Below, piece after piece: positions 17,329-26,388 of a DNA stretch of 64,000 bases. The translations under genes were made by a program, and so were the position numbers. The stretch's first letter is position 1; each line of letters opens with the position of its first letter. The notes under the pieces were generated by a model. The model searched no databases. It was not told where the DNA came from and saw nothing but the letters and a program-made list of their open reading frames with translations. The stretch is taken from positions 62,001-126,000 of the forward strand of contig JBHJGS010000026.1 in the NCBI GenBank assembly GCA_050331575.1, read 5' to 3'. This DNA comes from JBHJGS01 sp050331575. Lineage in GTDB: Bacteria; Pseudomonadota; Alphaproteobacteria; Sphingomonadales; Rhodothalassiaceae.

Positions 17329-18339
17329 TCACGCAAGCAGGGCCGCCAGCCTTGCCGCGGCATCGGCGGGTGCGCCGCCGCCGGCGGGCTGGGCCAAGGC
17401 GGCCCGCGCCCGGTCCAGACGCGCCTGGGTCTGGGGCGGTAAGGTGTCCGGGCACGCCGCGGCGACTGCGCGCATCTCGTCCATCCGGCCGTTGCAGTGC
17501 AACAGCAGATCGCAACCGGCGGCCAGTGCGGCGGCGCAGCGCTGTCCCATCGGTCCGTCCAGCGCACCCATGGACAGATCGTCGGTCATCAAGAGCCCGT
17601 CAAAGCCGATCCAGCCGCGGATGACATCGGTCGTCACGCGGGCAGAGAGGGTGGCACACTGGGCCGCATCATAGGCGTCGTAGCAGATATGGGCGGTCAT
17701 CGCCGCCGGCGCATCGGCCAGCGCCTTGAAGGGGACGAAATCGGTTGCCTGGAGCTGGCTGGCAGCGGTGCCGATATGCGGCAGGGCGGTGTGGCTGTCG
17801 ACGCGGGCCCGACCGTGGCCGGGAATATGCTTGATCACCGGCAAGACGCCGCTGGCCAGAAAGGCATCCACGGCCACCTGGCCAAGCGCGGCGACCACAT
17901 CGGGGTCGGCGTGAAACGCGCGCGTGGCGATGATCGTGTCAGCGCCTGGAACCTGCAAATCCAGCACCGGCACGCAATCCACCGAAATTCCCAGCTCGAG
18001 CAGGTCTTCGGCCAACAGCCGGCAGTTCAGCGCCAGCGCCTCCTTGGCGGTGGCGGGATCGCGATCATATAAGCGGCCGAATGCGGCCATTTCCGGGGCG
18101 GCGCGCCAAGTCGGCGGGGTCAGCCGGGCCACGCGGCCGCCTTCCTGATCGATCAGCACCAGCGCGTCGGGGTCGTCGACGGCCTCCCGGAAGGCGCGGG
18201 TCAGCGCGCGGATCTGATCCGGCGTCTCGATATTGCGCGCAAAGATGATCAGGCCGACCGGCCGTTCCGCCGCCAGGAAGGCCCGCTCCTCCTCGGTCAG
18301 GCGGGTGCTGGCAACACCGGTGATGAACGGCTTTGTCAT
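17329..18339 (-). CDS. nagZ: beta-N-acetylhexosaminidase NagZ
   Basis: Family 3 glycosidase of 336 residues that removes N-acetylglucosamine from muropeptides during cell-wall recycling in the cytoplasm. LVLIDQEGGRVARL binds the sugar and the catalytic histidine loop KHIPGHGRARVDSH is intact; the FDGLLMTDDLSMGAL segment carries the nucleophile aspartate. It overlaps the SPOR gene stop-start (ATGA). An AmpD-type amidase, the partner step, is encoded at 53.4 kb. Confidence 0.95.
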   Translation of the reverse strand: MTKPFITGVASTRLTEEERAFLAAERPVGLIIFARNIETPDQIRALTRAFREAVDDPDALVLIDQEGGRVARLTPPTWRAAPEMAAFGRLYDRDPATAKEALALNCRLLAEDLLELGISVDCVPVLDLQVPGADTIIATRAFHADPDVVAALGQVAVDAFLASGVLPVIKHIPGHGRARVDSHTALPHIGTAASQLQATDFVPFKALADAPAAMTAHICYDAYDAAQCATLSARVTTDVIRGWIGFDGLLMTDDLSMGALDGPMGQRCAAALAAGCDLLLHCNGRMDEMRAVAAACPDTLPPQTQARLDRARAALAQPAGGGAPADAAARLAALLA

Positions 18340-19055
18340 GGCGCCGGCGCAATCACCAGGCAGCCCTTGCCGGCTTGCTCCATTGCTGCGCACAGCCGCT
18401 TGGCAGCGGCCTGATCGCTCAACGGGCCGGCGCGTAGTCGGAAGAAGTCCCGGCCCCGCCGTGTGGTCGCATCGATATCCATGCTCAATCCGAGCAACAG
18501 CGCGCCATGCTCTTCCACTAGGCGATCCCAGTAAGCCGCGGTCTGCCCGCGTTGGGTAAAGGCACCCAGCTGAACCCGCCATTTCCCCGGGCTTGGTGCC
18601 GCGGCGACCTGTGGTTCGGGCTTAGCGCGTGGCAATAGCGGGTCTGGCGCGCCTGCAGCCGGCGGCTGGTCCGGCATCTCGTCTGCTGTATCGACGCCGC
18701 TTTCTTCGATCAGGCGTCCGATCGGATCGGGGCTTTGCTCCAGGGCGGACAGGTCAACCGGTTCTTCCGGCGGCGGGGCCAGTTGCGCCTCCGCTGCGGC
18801 GGGTTCCCCAGCCAGGGCCTGAAACACCTTCTTGTCCCGATGCGGCACGTCCATACCGCCGAGGCGCGCAGGTTTGACCTTGATCGGCCCATCAGGCGCC
18901 CGCACCACCGGGATCGGCCCGGTGGTTCTGCCACCGCCTGCATAAAGATAGGCAAGCGCCGCGCCGAACAAGAGCAGCGCCAGCAGGGCGATAAGGGCCA
19001 TGACCCGGCGCCCGGCCCGGGGCCGTTGCTCGATGCTCTCCGCGCTGCGGGCCAT
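18336..19055 (-). CDS. SPOR-domain membrane protein
   Basis: 239 residues: short basic cytoplasmic N-terminus, one membrane helix (about residues 18-38), a Pro/Ala/Glu-rich linker and a C-terminal SPOR domain of about 75 residues starting at GKWRVQLGAFTQRG. SPOR domains bind denuded glycan strands at the division septum, so this is probably a divisome-associated protein. Located between argS (15 bp) and nagZ, a very common alphaproteobacterial order. Confidence 0.92.
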   Translation of the reverse strand: MARSAESIEQRPRAGRRVMALIALLALLLFGAALAYLYAGGGRTTGPIPVVRAPDGPIKVKPARLGGMDVPHRDKKVFQALAGEPAAAEAQLAPPPEEPVDLSALEQSPDPIGRLIEESGVDTADEMPDQPPAAGAPDPLLPRAKPEPQVAAAPSPGKWRVQLGAFTQRGQTAAYWDRLVEEHGALLLGLSMDIDATTRRGRDFFRLRAGPLSDQAAAKRLCAAMEQAGKGCLVIAPAP

Positions 19056-19070
19056 GCCTGTGTTCCCCTC

Positions 19071-20804
19071 CTAAAGCTCCGTCAGCGGCGTCACGCCCAG
19101 AACCGCAAGCCCCGACGCAAGGGTCAGCGCGGTGGCACGCACCAGCGCCAGGCGCGCCAGGGTCAGCCCCGGCTCATCGGGCAGCACGAAGCGGCGCTGC
19201 GGATCGTCATTGCCGCGGTTCCACAGGCTATGAAAGTCCGACGCCAGGTCATAGAGGAAAAATGCCACCCGGTGGGGTTCTTGCGCCTCGGCGGCCTGTT
19301 CGATCAGCCGCGGCCACTGGGCCAGGCGCTGGATGAGTGCGATGTCCTGGCCATCGGTGAGCCGGTGCAGATCCGCCGCGGCCAAGGCGGTGTCGTCACA
19401 CGCCAGGTCGGGCAGAATTTCAGCGGCCTTGCGGAAAGCGGAATAGGCCCGGGCATGGGCATATTGCACATAGAAAACCGGATTATCGCGGGACTGCTCA
19501 AGAACCTTTTCGAAATCGAAATCCAGTCCGGCATCGCTCTTGCGCGTCAGCATCATGAAGCGCACCACATCGCGGCCGACCTCTTCGACCACTTCCCGCA
19601 GGGTGACGAAGGTGCCGGCGCGCTTGGACATCTTCACCGGTTCACCGCCGCGGGTCAGCTTGACCATCTGGCACAGCTTGACGGTGAGCGCGTCGCGGCC
19701 GTCATTCAGGGCCTTCACCGCCGCACTCATGCGCTTGACATAGCCGCCATGATCCGCCCCCCAGATATTCACCAAATGATCGAAGCCGCGGGACAGCTTG
19801 TCCCGGTGATAGGCGATGTCAGCGGCGAAATAGGTGAAGGCTCCGTCGGACTTCTGCAGCGGCCGGTCAACATCGTCGCCGAAATCGGTGGCCTTGAACA
19901 ATTTTTGCGGCCGTGGCTCCCAGTCCTCCGGCGTCTTGCCCTTGGGCGGCTCCAGCACGCCCTCATAGATCAGGCCCTTGGCATCCATGAGCGCGATGGT
20001 CTCGGCGATCCGGCCGCTGTCGTGCAGGGCCCGTTCTGAGAAGAACAGCTCATGGGCGATGCCCAGCGCTGCCAGATCATCGCGGATCATCGCCATCATC
20101 GCGTCGACCGCATAGGCCTTGATCGGCTCCAGCCAGACGCTCTCCTCGGCATCCAGCCAAACCGGTCCCTTTTCGCGTGCCAGGGCTTCGCCCACCGGGA
20201 TCAGATAATCGCCCGGATAAAGCCCTTCCGGGATGGCGCCGATATCCCGACCCAGCGCCTGAGAATAGCGCATATGCACCGAGCGGGCGAGCGTGTCGAT
20301 CTGGCTGCCGGCGTCGTTGATATAATATTCCTTGAACACGCCGAAGCCCGCCTTGGCGAGCAGATTGGCCAGCGCGTCACCGACCACGGCGCCGCGACAA
20401 TGGCCGACATGCATCGGTCCGGTGGGGTTGGCCGAGACATATTCCACATTCACCCGACGGCCGGCGCCGAGCGCTGACCCACCGTAGGCCGGGCCGGTCT
20501 GGATGATCGCCGGGATCAACCGATGCCACACGCCGGCTGACAGGCGCAGATTGATGAAGCCGGGCCCGGCGACTTCGGCGGCGGCGATATCAGGATCGCG
20601 CGCCAGGGTCTGGGCCAATCGGTCGGCCAGGTCGCGCGGGTTAGTTCTGGCCTGTTTGGCCAGCACCAGGGCGGCATTGGTGGCCAGATCGCCATGGCCT
20701 GGGTCGCGCGGCGGCTCCACGGTCACCGCGGCGCTACCGGGGTCAATCTCCAACTCGGTCAGGGCCGCGCGGATGCGCTCGGCGAAAGTCGCATAAAGAT
20801 TCAT
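19071..20804 (-). CDS. argS: arginyl-tRNA synthetase
   Basis: Class I arginine-tRNA ligase, 577 residues. N-terminal Add-1 domain, then the HIGH-type motif as PTGPMHVGHCRGA, a KMSK motif as VKMSKRAGTFVTL, and the C-terminal helical anticodon-binding domain ending VLGVTPL. ATG at 20804 overlaps the dgt stop by 4 bp; the longer open frame upstream lies inside dgt and is not plausible. Confidence 0.97.
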   Translation of the reverse strand: MNLYATFAERIRAALTELEIDPGSAAVTVEPPRDPGHGDLATNAALVLAKQARTNPRDLADRLAQTLARDPDIAAAEVAGPGFINLRLSAGVWHRLIPAIIQTGPAYGGSALGAGRRVNVEYVSANPTGPMHVGHCRGAVVGDALANLLAKAGFGVFKEYYINDAGSQIDTLARSVHMRYSQALGRDIGAIPEGLYPGDYLIPVGEALAREKGPVWLDAEESVWLEPIKAYAVDAMMAMIRDDLAALGIAHELFFSERALHDSGRIAETIALMDAKGLIYEGVLEPPKGKTPEDWEPRPQKLFKATDFGDDVDRPLQKSDGAFTYFAADIAYHRDKLSRGFDHLVNIWGADHGGYVKRMSAAVKALNDGRDALTVKLCQMVKLTRGGEPVKMSKRAGTFVTLREVVEEVGRDVVRFMMLTRKSDAGLDFDFEKVLEQSRDNPVFYVQYAHARAYSAFRKAAEILPDLACDDTALAAADLHRLTDGQDIALIQRLAQWPRLIEQAAEAQEPHRVAFFLYDLASDFHSLWNRGNDDPQRRFVLPDEPGLTLARLALVRATALTLASGLAVLGVTPLTEL

Positions 20805-22021
20805 AAGGGCATCGTGGACAGGTCGAACAATTTGGCATGCTCGCGAATGGCGAACCGATCGGTCATGCCGGCGATATAATCGGCAACGGCCCGGGCGGTC
20901 TTCGGGGCATGCGGGGCCGTCGCGCGCGCCGCCCATTCCGGCGGCAGGCAATCCGGCCGCTCGATATAAAGGGCGAACAGGTCGCTGACCACCCGCTTTC
21001 CCTTGGCCGAGGCCCGGTTGACCAGATGGTGGCGATACATGCGCGCGAACAGGAAGTCGCGCAGCGTCTGCTCCTGCTCCGCAACACCGCGCGAAAAGCC
21101 GATCACCGGGTGGCCGGCGTCGCGGATCGCGTCGGCATCGCGCGGGGCCAACTGGTCCAGCCGCGCCTGGCTTTCCGCCACAATGTCTTCGACCATGGCG
21201 CCGATGATGCGGCGCACCAGCTCATGGATGCGGATGGTTTCGGGCAGCCGGCCATACAGCCGGTCGATCCGCGCCAACATATCCGCGACCAGGGGGACAG
21301 CGGCGATGTCCTCCAGCGTAAAGAGACCGGCGCGCAAGCCATCATCCATGTCGTGACTGTCATAGGCGACATCGTCTGCGAGGGCTGCGACTTGCGCCTC
21401 AGCCGGGGCGTGGCGGTGCAGCTCCAGATCGACCTCGGCCAGCACCTCGCGCAGGGCGAAGGGCAGATCGGCCGGCGGCTGTTTCGGATCGACCGGGCGG
21501 TGGGCTTGCGGGCCATTGTGCTTGGCCAGACCCTCCAGGGTCTCCCAGGTCAGGTTCAGGCCTTCAAACGCGGCATAGCGGCGTTCCAGCCGGGTCAACA
21601 GGCGCAAGGTCTGGGCATTGTGGTCAAAGCCGCCATAGTCGCCCATGGCGTCGTTCAGAGCCTCTTCGCCGGCATGGCCGAACGGCGGGTGGCCCAGATC
21701 ATGCGCCAGCGCCAAAGCCTCGGCCAGATCTTCATCCAGGCTGAGACTGCGGGCGATCGCGCGGGCCAGTTGCGAGACTTCCAGCGAATGGGTCAGGCGG
21801 GTGCGGAAATGATCGCCCTCATGATAGACGAAAACCTGGGTTTTGTGCTTCATGCGCCGGAAGCCGGTGCAATGGATGATCCGGTCGCGGTCGCGTTGAA
21901 AACAGGTGCGGTTGGCGCTTTCCGGCTCCTGATGCACCCGGCCGCGGCTGCGCGAGGGTTTCAGGGCGTAAGGCGCCAGCAGATCTTCCCGAAGGGCCTT
22001 GGGCGGGGCTGCTGCTGACAT
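20801..22021 (-). CDS. dgt: deoxyguanosinetriphosphate triphosphohydrolase-like protein
   Basis: 406-residue HD-domain dNTPase (Dgt type 2). The N-terminal SRGRVHQEPESANRT and FQRDRDRIIHCTGFRRMKHK segments are characteristic, and the HD metal site is formed by RLTHSLEVSQ and LAHDLGHPPFGHAGE. It hydrolyses deoxynucleoside triphosphates to deoxynucleoside and tripolyphosphate. First gene of the minus-strand cluster, divergent from erpA with 109 bp between starts. Confidence 0.93.
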   Translation of the reverse strand: MSAAAPPKALREDLLAPYALKPSRSRGRVHQEPESANRTCFQRDRDRIIHCTGFRRMKHKTQVFVYHEGDHFRTRLTHSLEVSQLARAIARSLSLDEDLAEALALAHDLGHPPFGHAGEEALNDAMGDYGGFDHNAQTLRLLTRLERRYAAFEGLNLTWETLEGLAKHNGPQAHRPVDPKQPPADLPFALREVLAEVDLELHRHAPAEAQVAALADDVAYDSHDMDDGLRAGLFTLEDIAAVPLVADMLARIDRLYGRLPETIRIHELVRRIIGAMVEDIVAESQARLDQLAPRDADAIRDAGHPVIGFSRGVAEQEQTLRDFLFARMYRHHLVNRASAKGKRVVSDLFALYIERPDCLPPEWAARATAPHAPKTARAVADYIAGMTDRFAIREHAKLFDLSTMPL

Positions 22022-22130
22022 AGGCCGCAGCGTTAACGGATGCGCCGCCGGCGGGCAAGCCGGACCGGGCGTTGACGCGCGCATTTGAATGCTTAGATTC
22101 CAGCCTGGAGCGACAAGGAGGATGCATCCG

Positions 22131-22472
22131 ATGCCGACCCCGCCACCCCCCGTGCGCCTGACCGAGAATGCCGCGCAGCGTCTGAAGGCGCTGATCGCGC
22201 GCCAGGGCAATGATAATTTGAAATTCCGCGTCAGCGTCTCCGGCGGCGGCTGTTCCGGCTTCAGCTACGGCTTCGACCTGAAGGAACAGGGCGAACCCGG
22301 CGATGTGGCCAGCGAACAGCACGGCGTGACGGTGCTGGTTGACGGCATGGCCATGCTCTACATCCTCGGCTCGGAGATCGACTATGTCGAGGATTTGATT
22401 GGCGCGTCCTTTCGGGTCACCAACCCAAACGCGCAAAGTCACTGCGGTTGCGGCTCCAGCTTCTCCATCTAG
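22131..22472 (+). CDS. erpA: A-type iron-sulfur cluster carrier (ErpA/IscA family)
   Basis: 113-residue Fe-S carrier. The three ligand cysteines are C41 (GGGCSGF), C105 and C107 (HCGCGSSF). It delivers clusters to apoproteins; ErpA rather than IscA is favoured because no isc or suf genes are adjacent, but the distinction is weak. Two upstream in-frame ATGs exist; the one at 22131 is chosen because AAGGAGG (22115-22121) sits 9 nt ahead of it. The adjacent divergent dgt is a common neighbour. Confidence 0.93.
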   Translation: MPTPPPPVRLTENAAQRLKALIARQGNDNLKFRVSVSGGGCSGFSYGFDLKEQGEPGDVASEQHGVTVLVDGMAMLYILGSEIDYVEDLIGASFRVTNPNAQSHCGCGSSFSI

Positions 22473-22511
22473 TTGCTTCCGGCGCGCTGCCGCACGCGCT
22501 ATAACCAAGCC

Positions 22512-22886
22512 ATGACCATCGCGTTTGACAGCCTGGCGTTCAAGAAGCGCCTGGAGGCGTCCGGTGTGCCCGCCGCGCATGCCGAGGCGCACGCTGAGGC
22601 GGCGCGCGACTATATTCTGGCGGATCTGGTCAGCGGCGAGGATATCAAACCGCTGCTTGGCCGAACCGAGTTTCAGGACGCCCTGAAAAAGCTGGCAACC
22701 AAGGACGATCTGAAGGCCTTTGCGACCAAGGACGATCTGAAGGCGTTCGCCACCAAGGACGACCTGAAGGTGTATGCGACAAAGGCCGATCTGGCCGAGC
22801 TCAAGGCCGATCTGGTCTGGAAGATCATTTGGATCAATGGTGCGCTGTTGGCGATCTTCACGGCTCTGGACGGCCTGATCGCCTGA
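22512..22886 (+). CDS. coiled-coil DUF1640-like protein with 9-residue repeats
   Basis: A 124-residue protein with a helical N-terminal half, four near-identical 9-residue repeats (FATKDDLKA-type, residues about 57-92) expected to form a coiled coil, and a C-terminal membrane anchor (IIWINGALLAIFTALDGLIA). The architecture resembles DUF1640/CCDC90-like proteins, which are widespread in proteobacteria with unknown function. Its stop overlaps the xth start (TGATG), implying coupling. Confidence 0.75.
   Translation: MTIAFDSLAFKKRLEASGVPAAHAEAHAEAARDYILADLVSGEDIKPLLGRTEFQDALKKLATKDDLKAFATKDDLKAFATKDDLKVYATKADLAELKADLVWKIIWINGALLAIFTALDGLIA
22684..22791 (+). repeat. 27-bp tandem repeat (about 4 copies) inside the coiled-coil gene
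   Basis: Four 27-bp units, each encoding xATKDDLKx variants, run head to tail; the first three differ by only a few synonymous bases while the last is diverged (ATKADLAEL). Recent in-frame duplication is likely. Confidence 0.85.
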
Positions 22887-23659
22887 TGGCCGTGCGCATC
22901 GCCACCTTCAATATCAACGGCATCAAGGCCCGCCTGCCGCGGCTGCTGGAGTGGCTTGCCGCGGACCGCGCCGACATCGTCTGCCTGCAGGAGATCAAGT
23001 GTCAGGACGAGACGTTCCCGCGCGAGGCGTTCACGGCCGCCGGTTGGCAGGTGGAAACGCATGGCCAAAAGGGCTTCAATGGTGTGGCAATCCTGGCCAA
23101 GGCGCCGATCGCGGTGACCCGGCGCGGCCTGCCCGCCATGTCCGATGATGATCAGGCGCGCTATATCGAGGCCGAGATCGACGGGCTGCGGGTCGCCTCC
23201 CTATATCTGCCCAACGGCAATCCCCAGCCCGGGCCGAAATTCGAGTATAAGCTGCGCTGGTTCGACCGGCTGATCGCCCATGCCAAAGCCTTGCTGGCCG
23301 AGGAGAGACCGGTGGTGCTGGCCGGCGACTATAATGTCATCCCCGAGGCCGATGATGCGGCGCATCCAGACAAGTGGACCGACGATGCGCTGTTTCAGCC
23401 GGAAAGCCGGGCGGCATTCCGCACCTTGCGCAACCTCGGCTATGTCGATGCCATCCGGTATGTGCGGCCGAGCGAGTCTTGTTTCACCTTCTGGGATTAT
23501 CAGGCCGGCGCGTGGCAACGCGACAACGGCATTCGCATCGATCATCTGATGCTTAGCCCTCAGGCCGCGGACCGCCTGGCCGATGCGCGGGTCGACCGGG
23601 AACCGCGCGGCAAGGAAAAGGCCTCCGATCACACACCGGCGCTGGTCTCGCTGGACTGA
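22886..23659 (+). CDS. xth: exodeoxyribonuclease III
   Basis: 257-residue AP endonuclease / 3'-5' exonuclease of base excision repair. MAVRIATFNINGIKARLPRL, the metal-binding LQEIK glutamate, GDYNVIPEADD and the C-terminal SDHTPALVSL histidine are all present. The start at 22886 shares a base with the preceding stop. Convergent with yhhQ. Confidence 0.96.
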   Translation: MAVRIATFNINGIKARLPRLLEWLAADRADIVCLQEIKCQDETFPREAFTAAGWQVETHGQKGFNGVAILAKAPIAVTRRGLPAMSDDDQARYIEAEIDGLRVASLYLPNGNPQPGPKFEYKLRWFDRLIAHAKALLAEERPVVLAGDYNVIPEADDAAHPDKWTDDALFQPESRAAFRTLRNLGYVDAIRYVRPSESCFTFWDYQAGAWQRDNGIRIDHLMLSPQAADRLADARVDREPRGKEKASDHTPALVSLD

Positions 23660-23756
23660 TCCTGCGCCTGAACCTGTTCCAGACAAGCCGGTAATGCGCC
23701 CGCGCAGAGGATCCGCGCGACCGATCGAGGCCGGGTAAACCGCGCCGGCCAGCCGC

Positions 23757-24461
23757 TTACCGCTCGATGGAAAACGGCGTGAAGTCTGTGTTGGTATCGT
23801 AATAGTCTTCCTTTTCCAGGCGCTTCAGCCGGTTCACCACCAAATAGGTGACCGGCGTCAAAAGCGCCTCCCACAGCACTTTCAAGCCGTAATTGGTCAC
23901 AAGCACCAACATCACCTGCTCCACCGGCCAGACGCCCAGAAACGCCGCCGGATAGAAGATCAGACTGTCGATGCCCTGTCCCACCGCGGTGGAGCCGATC
24001 GTGCGGGTCCACAAATGGCGGCCGCGGGTCCACACCTTCATGCGCGCCATGACAAAGGCATTGGCGAACTCGCCGGCCCAGAAAGCCAGCACCGACGCCA
24101 GCACGATGCGCGGCACCAGGCCGAAGACCTGCTCATACGCTGCCTGCCCGGTCCAGGATGGATCCGGCGGCAGACCCACCACCACCCAGCTCATGACCGC
24201 CATGAACAGAACGGCACCGAAGCCGGCCCAGACCACCCGGCGCGCGCGGGCATAGCCATAGACCTCGGTCAGCACATCGCCGATGACATAGCTGAGCGGA
24301 AAGAACAGGATCCCCGCCCCGAAGGCATAGCCGCCGACATTGGCGATCTTGGCCGCGCCGATCAGGTTGGAACAGATCAGCACCGCCACAAACGCGGCCA
24401 TGAAGAAATCGTAGAAGCGGTAGCTGCGGATCTGCAGGCTGGGGCGAAGCGGCGCGGTCAC
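23757..24461 (-). CDS. queuosine precursor transporter, YhhQ family
   Basis: 234-residue membrane protein with six hydrophobic segments and the family motifs LICSNLIGAAKIA, FPLSYVIGDVLTEVYGYARAR and STAVGQGIDSLIFY. Family members import 7-cyano- or 7-aminomethyl-7-deazaguanine for queuosine synthesis. The start is assigned to GTG 24461, which forms a GTGA overlap with the ilvD stop and precedes the first helix by about 15 residues; an ATG further upstream lies within ilvD. Confidence 0.9.
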   Translation of the reverse strand: MTAPLRPSLQIRSYRFYDFFMAAFVAVLICSNLIGAAKIANVGGYAFGAGILFFPLSYVIGDVLTEVYGYARARRVVWAGFGAVLFMAVMSWVVVGLPPDPSWTGQAAYEQVFGLVPRIVLASVLAFWAGEFANAFVMARMKVWTRGRHLWTRTIGSTAVGQGIDSLIFYPAAFLGVWPVEQVMLVLVTNYGLKVLWEALLTPVTYLVVNRLKRLEKEDYYDTNTDFTPFSIER

Positions 24462-26152
24462 GAAGAGGATCCCGGCGGTTGAACCTGATGGGTTACGGCG
24501 CCATGGCAGGCCGGGCCCACGGTTGCGGCGTAACGCCACAAGGCCGGTGAGCGGGTGGTCACCTCAGGGGCAGTCCAGGCGCGCCTGCGCTCGGCCAGTG
24601 CTGCCTCGCTGATCAGCAGGTCGATGGTGCCGGCGGCGGCATCAATGCGGATGCGGTCGCCGTCCTTGACCAGGGCGATCGGCCCGCCCTCTGCGGCTTC
24701 CGGGCCGACATGGCCGACGCACAGGCCCCGGGTCGCCCCGGAAAAGCGGCCATCGGTGACCAGCGCCACCTGCGCGCCCATGCCTTGGCCATAAAGCGCA
24801 GCCGTGGTTGCCAGCATCTCGCGCATGCCCGGCCCGCCGCGCGGGCCTTCATTGCGGATGACGATGACGTCGCCAGGGGCATAGGCGCGCGCGCTGACCG
24901 CGGCGAACGCGGCTTCTTCGCTTTCGAACACCCGTGCCGGGCCTTCATGGACCAGGTGGCTCAGGCCGGCGACCTTGACCACCGCACCGGCGGGCGCCAG
25001 CGAGCCGGTCAGCCCGACCATCCCGCCGGTCGGCGACAGCGGATCGGTGGCGGGGCGCACCACATCCTGATCAGGGTTCCAGGCCATGTCGGCGAGATTT
25101 TCCGCCACCGTGCGGCCGGTCACAGTCAGCGCCTCGCCGTGGATCAGGCCGGCCTCCAGCAGCGTCTTCATGACCAGGGGCACACCGCCGACAGCATGCA
25201 GATCGACCGCATTATAGCGCCCGCCCGGGGTCATCGAGGCGATATAGGGCGTGTCGCGGAAGATCCGGCAGGCATCGAGCATGTCGAAGGCGACCCCGGC
25301 TTCGTGCGCGATCGCGGGCAGATGCAAGGCGGCGTTGGTGGAGCCGCCGGTCGCCGCCACCACGCGCGCGGCATTTTCCAGCGCTTGGCGGGTGACGATG
25401 GCGCGCGGCCGTACATCGCTCTCAAGGCAGGCCAGCGCGGCCCGGCCGACCGCCTCAGCGATGCGCGGCCGCTCCGGATCAACCGCTGGAAAGCCCGCCG
25501 AACCGGGCAGAGACAGCCCCAGTGCCTCGCCCACGCAGGCCATGGTGTTGGCGGTGAACTGGCCGCCGCAGGCGCCGGCCCCGGGGCAGGCGACCCGTTC
25601 CAGTTCCGCCAGATCCGCTTCCGGCAGGCTGCCCGCGGCATGCGCGCCCACCGCCTCGAACACGTCCAGGATCGTCACCGCCTTGCCCTTGCACTGACCG
25701 GGCAGAATGGTGCCGCCATACAGAAACAGGCCGGGCCGGTTCAGCCGCAGCATCGCCATCATCAGGCCGGGCAGGGACTTGTCGCAGCCACCCACGGTGA
25801 CCAGGGCATCGAAGGCATGACCGCGCGCCATCAATTCGGTGGCGTCGGCGATGATCTCGCGCATCGGCAGGCTGGCATACATGCCCTCATGGCCCATGGC
25901 GATGGCATCCGTGACCACCGGAACGGTGAATTCGAACGGCGTGCCACCGGCCGCGCCCACGCCTTGCTTGATCGGCCCGGCCTGATCACGCAGATTGAGA
26001 TTGCACGGGCTGGCCTCGGACCAGGTCGTCGCCACGCCGACAAAGGGCTGGTTGATCGCGGCGTCATCAAGGCCAAGGGCGTGATAGAAGGCCCGTTGCG
26101 GCGCCCGTTCCGGCCCTTGCTTAATCTGATCGCTTGGTCGCGGATGGCTCAT
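24458..26152 (-). CDS. ilvD: dihydroxy-acid dehydratase
   Basis: 564-residue Fe-S dehydratase of branched-chain amino-acid synthesis, converting dihydroxyisovalerate and dihydroxymethylvalerate to the keto acids. Cluster cysteines are in GGCDKSLPG and CPGAGACGG, with a third near PGQCKGK. Other hallmarks: NEGPRGGPGMREML and TDGRFSGATRG. Start at 26152 is supported by AAGGGGG about 8 nt upstream rather than the TTG at 26191. A 14-bp direct repeat lies 29-56 bp upstream of the start. Confidence 0.96.
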   Translation of the reverse strand: MSHPRPSDQIKQGPERAPQRAFYHALGLDDAAINQPFVGVATTWSEASPCNLNLRDQAGPIKQGVGAAGGTPFEFTVPVVTDAIAMGHEGMYASLPMREIIADATELMARGHAFDALVTVGGCDKSLPGLMMAMLRLNRPGLFLYGGTILPGQCKGKAVTILDVFEAVGAHAAGSLPEADLAELERVACPGAGACGGQFTANTMACVGEALGLSLPGSAGFPAVDPERPRIAEAVGRAALACLESDVRPRAIVTRQALENAARVVAATGGSTNAALHLPAIAHEAGVAFDMLDACRIFRDTPYIASMTPGGRYNAVDLHAVGGVPLVMKTLLEAGLIHGEALTVTGRTVAENLADMAWNPDQDVVRPATDPLSPTGGMVGLTGSLAPAGAVVKVAGLSHLVHEGPARVFESEEAAFAAVSARAYAPGDVIVIRNEGPRGGPGMREMLATTAALYGQGMGAQVALVTDGRFSGATRGLCVGHVGPEAAEGGPIALVKDGDRIRIDAAAGTIDLLISEAALAERRRAWTAPEVTTRSPALWRYAATVGPACHGAVTHQVQPPGSSS

Positions 26153-26180
26153 CAGCGCTGCCCCCTTCAGGCGATATGGC

Positions 26181-26208
26181 AAGACATTCAAGCCAAGACA
26201 TTCAAGCG
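26181..26208. repeat. 14-bp direct repeat in the ilvD 5' region
   Basis: AAGACATTCAAGCC (26181-26194) is followed directly by AAGACATTCAAGCG (26195-26208). Two adjacent copies in the leader or promoter of ilvD could be a double binding site or a simple duplication. Confidence 0.7.
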
Positions 26209-26310
26209 GAGTGTGCGGGCCCGTCCCGTCACGATGCTCCCCTCAAATCGCGCAAAGGATGAGCGAGCGGCCATGCCGAACTCAAGGACGTTTTTTGGTC
26301 AGACGGTCTG

Positions 26311-26338
26311 CTTGACCGGCCAAGCCGGCGCTTGACCG
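26311..26338. promoter_or_regulatory. possible operator between ilvD and the DUF885 gene
   Basis: CTTGACCG occurs at 26311-26318 and again at 26331-26338, exactly 20 bp apart, and the interval holds an inverted repeat CCGGC-CAA-GCCGG (26316-26328). TTGACC also resembles a -35 box, but no convincing -10 follows at the right distance. Confidence 0.3.
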
Positions 26339-26388
26339 CAGCGCCGAAGCCCGCTTGTGTCGGATAGACCTTGAACGGAGCATTCGCC

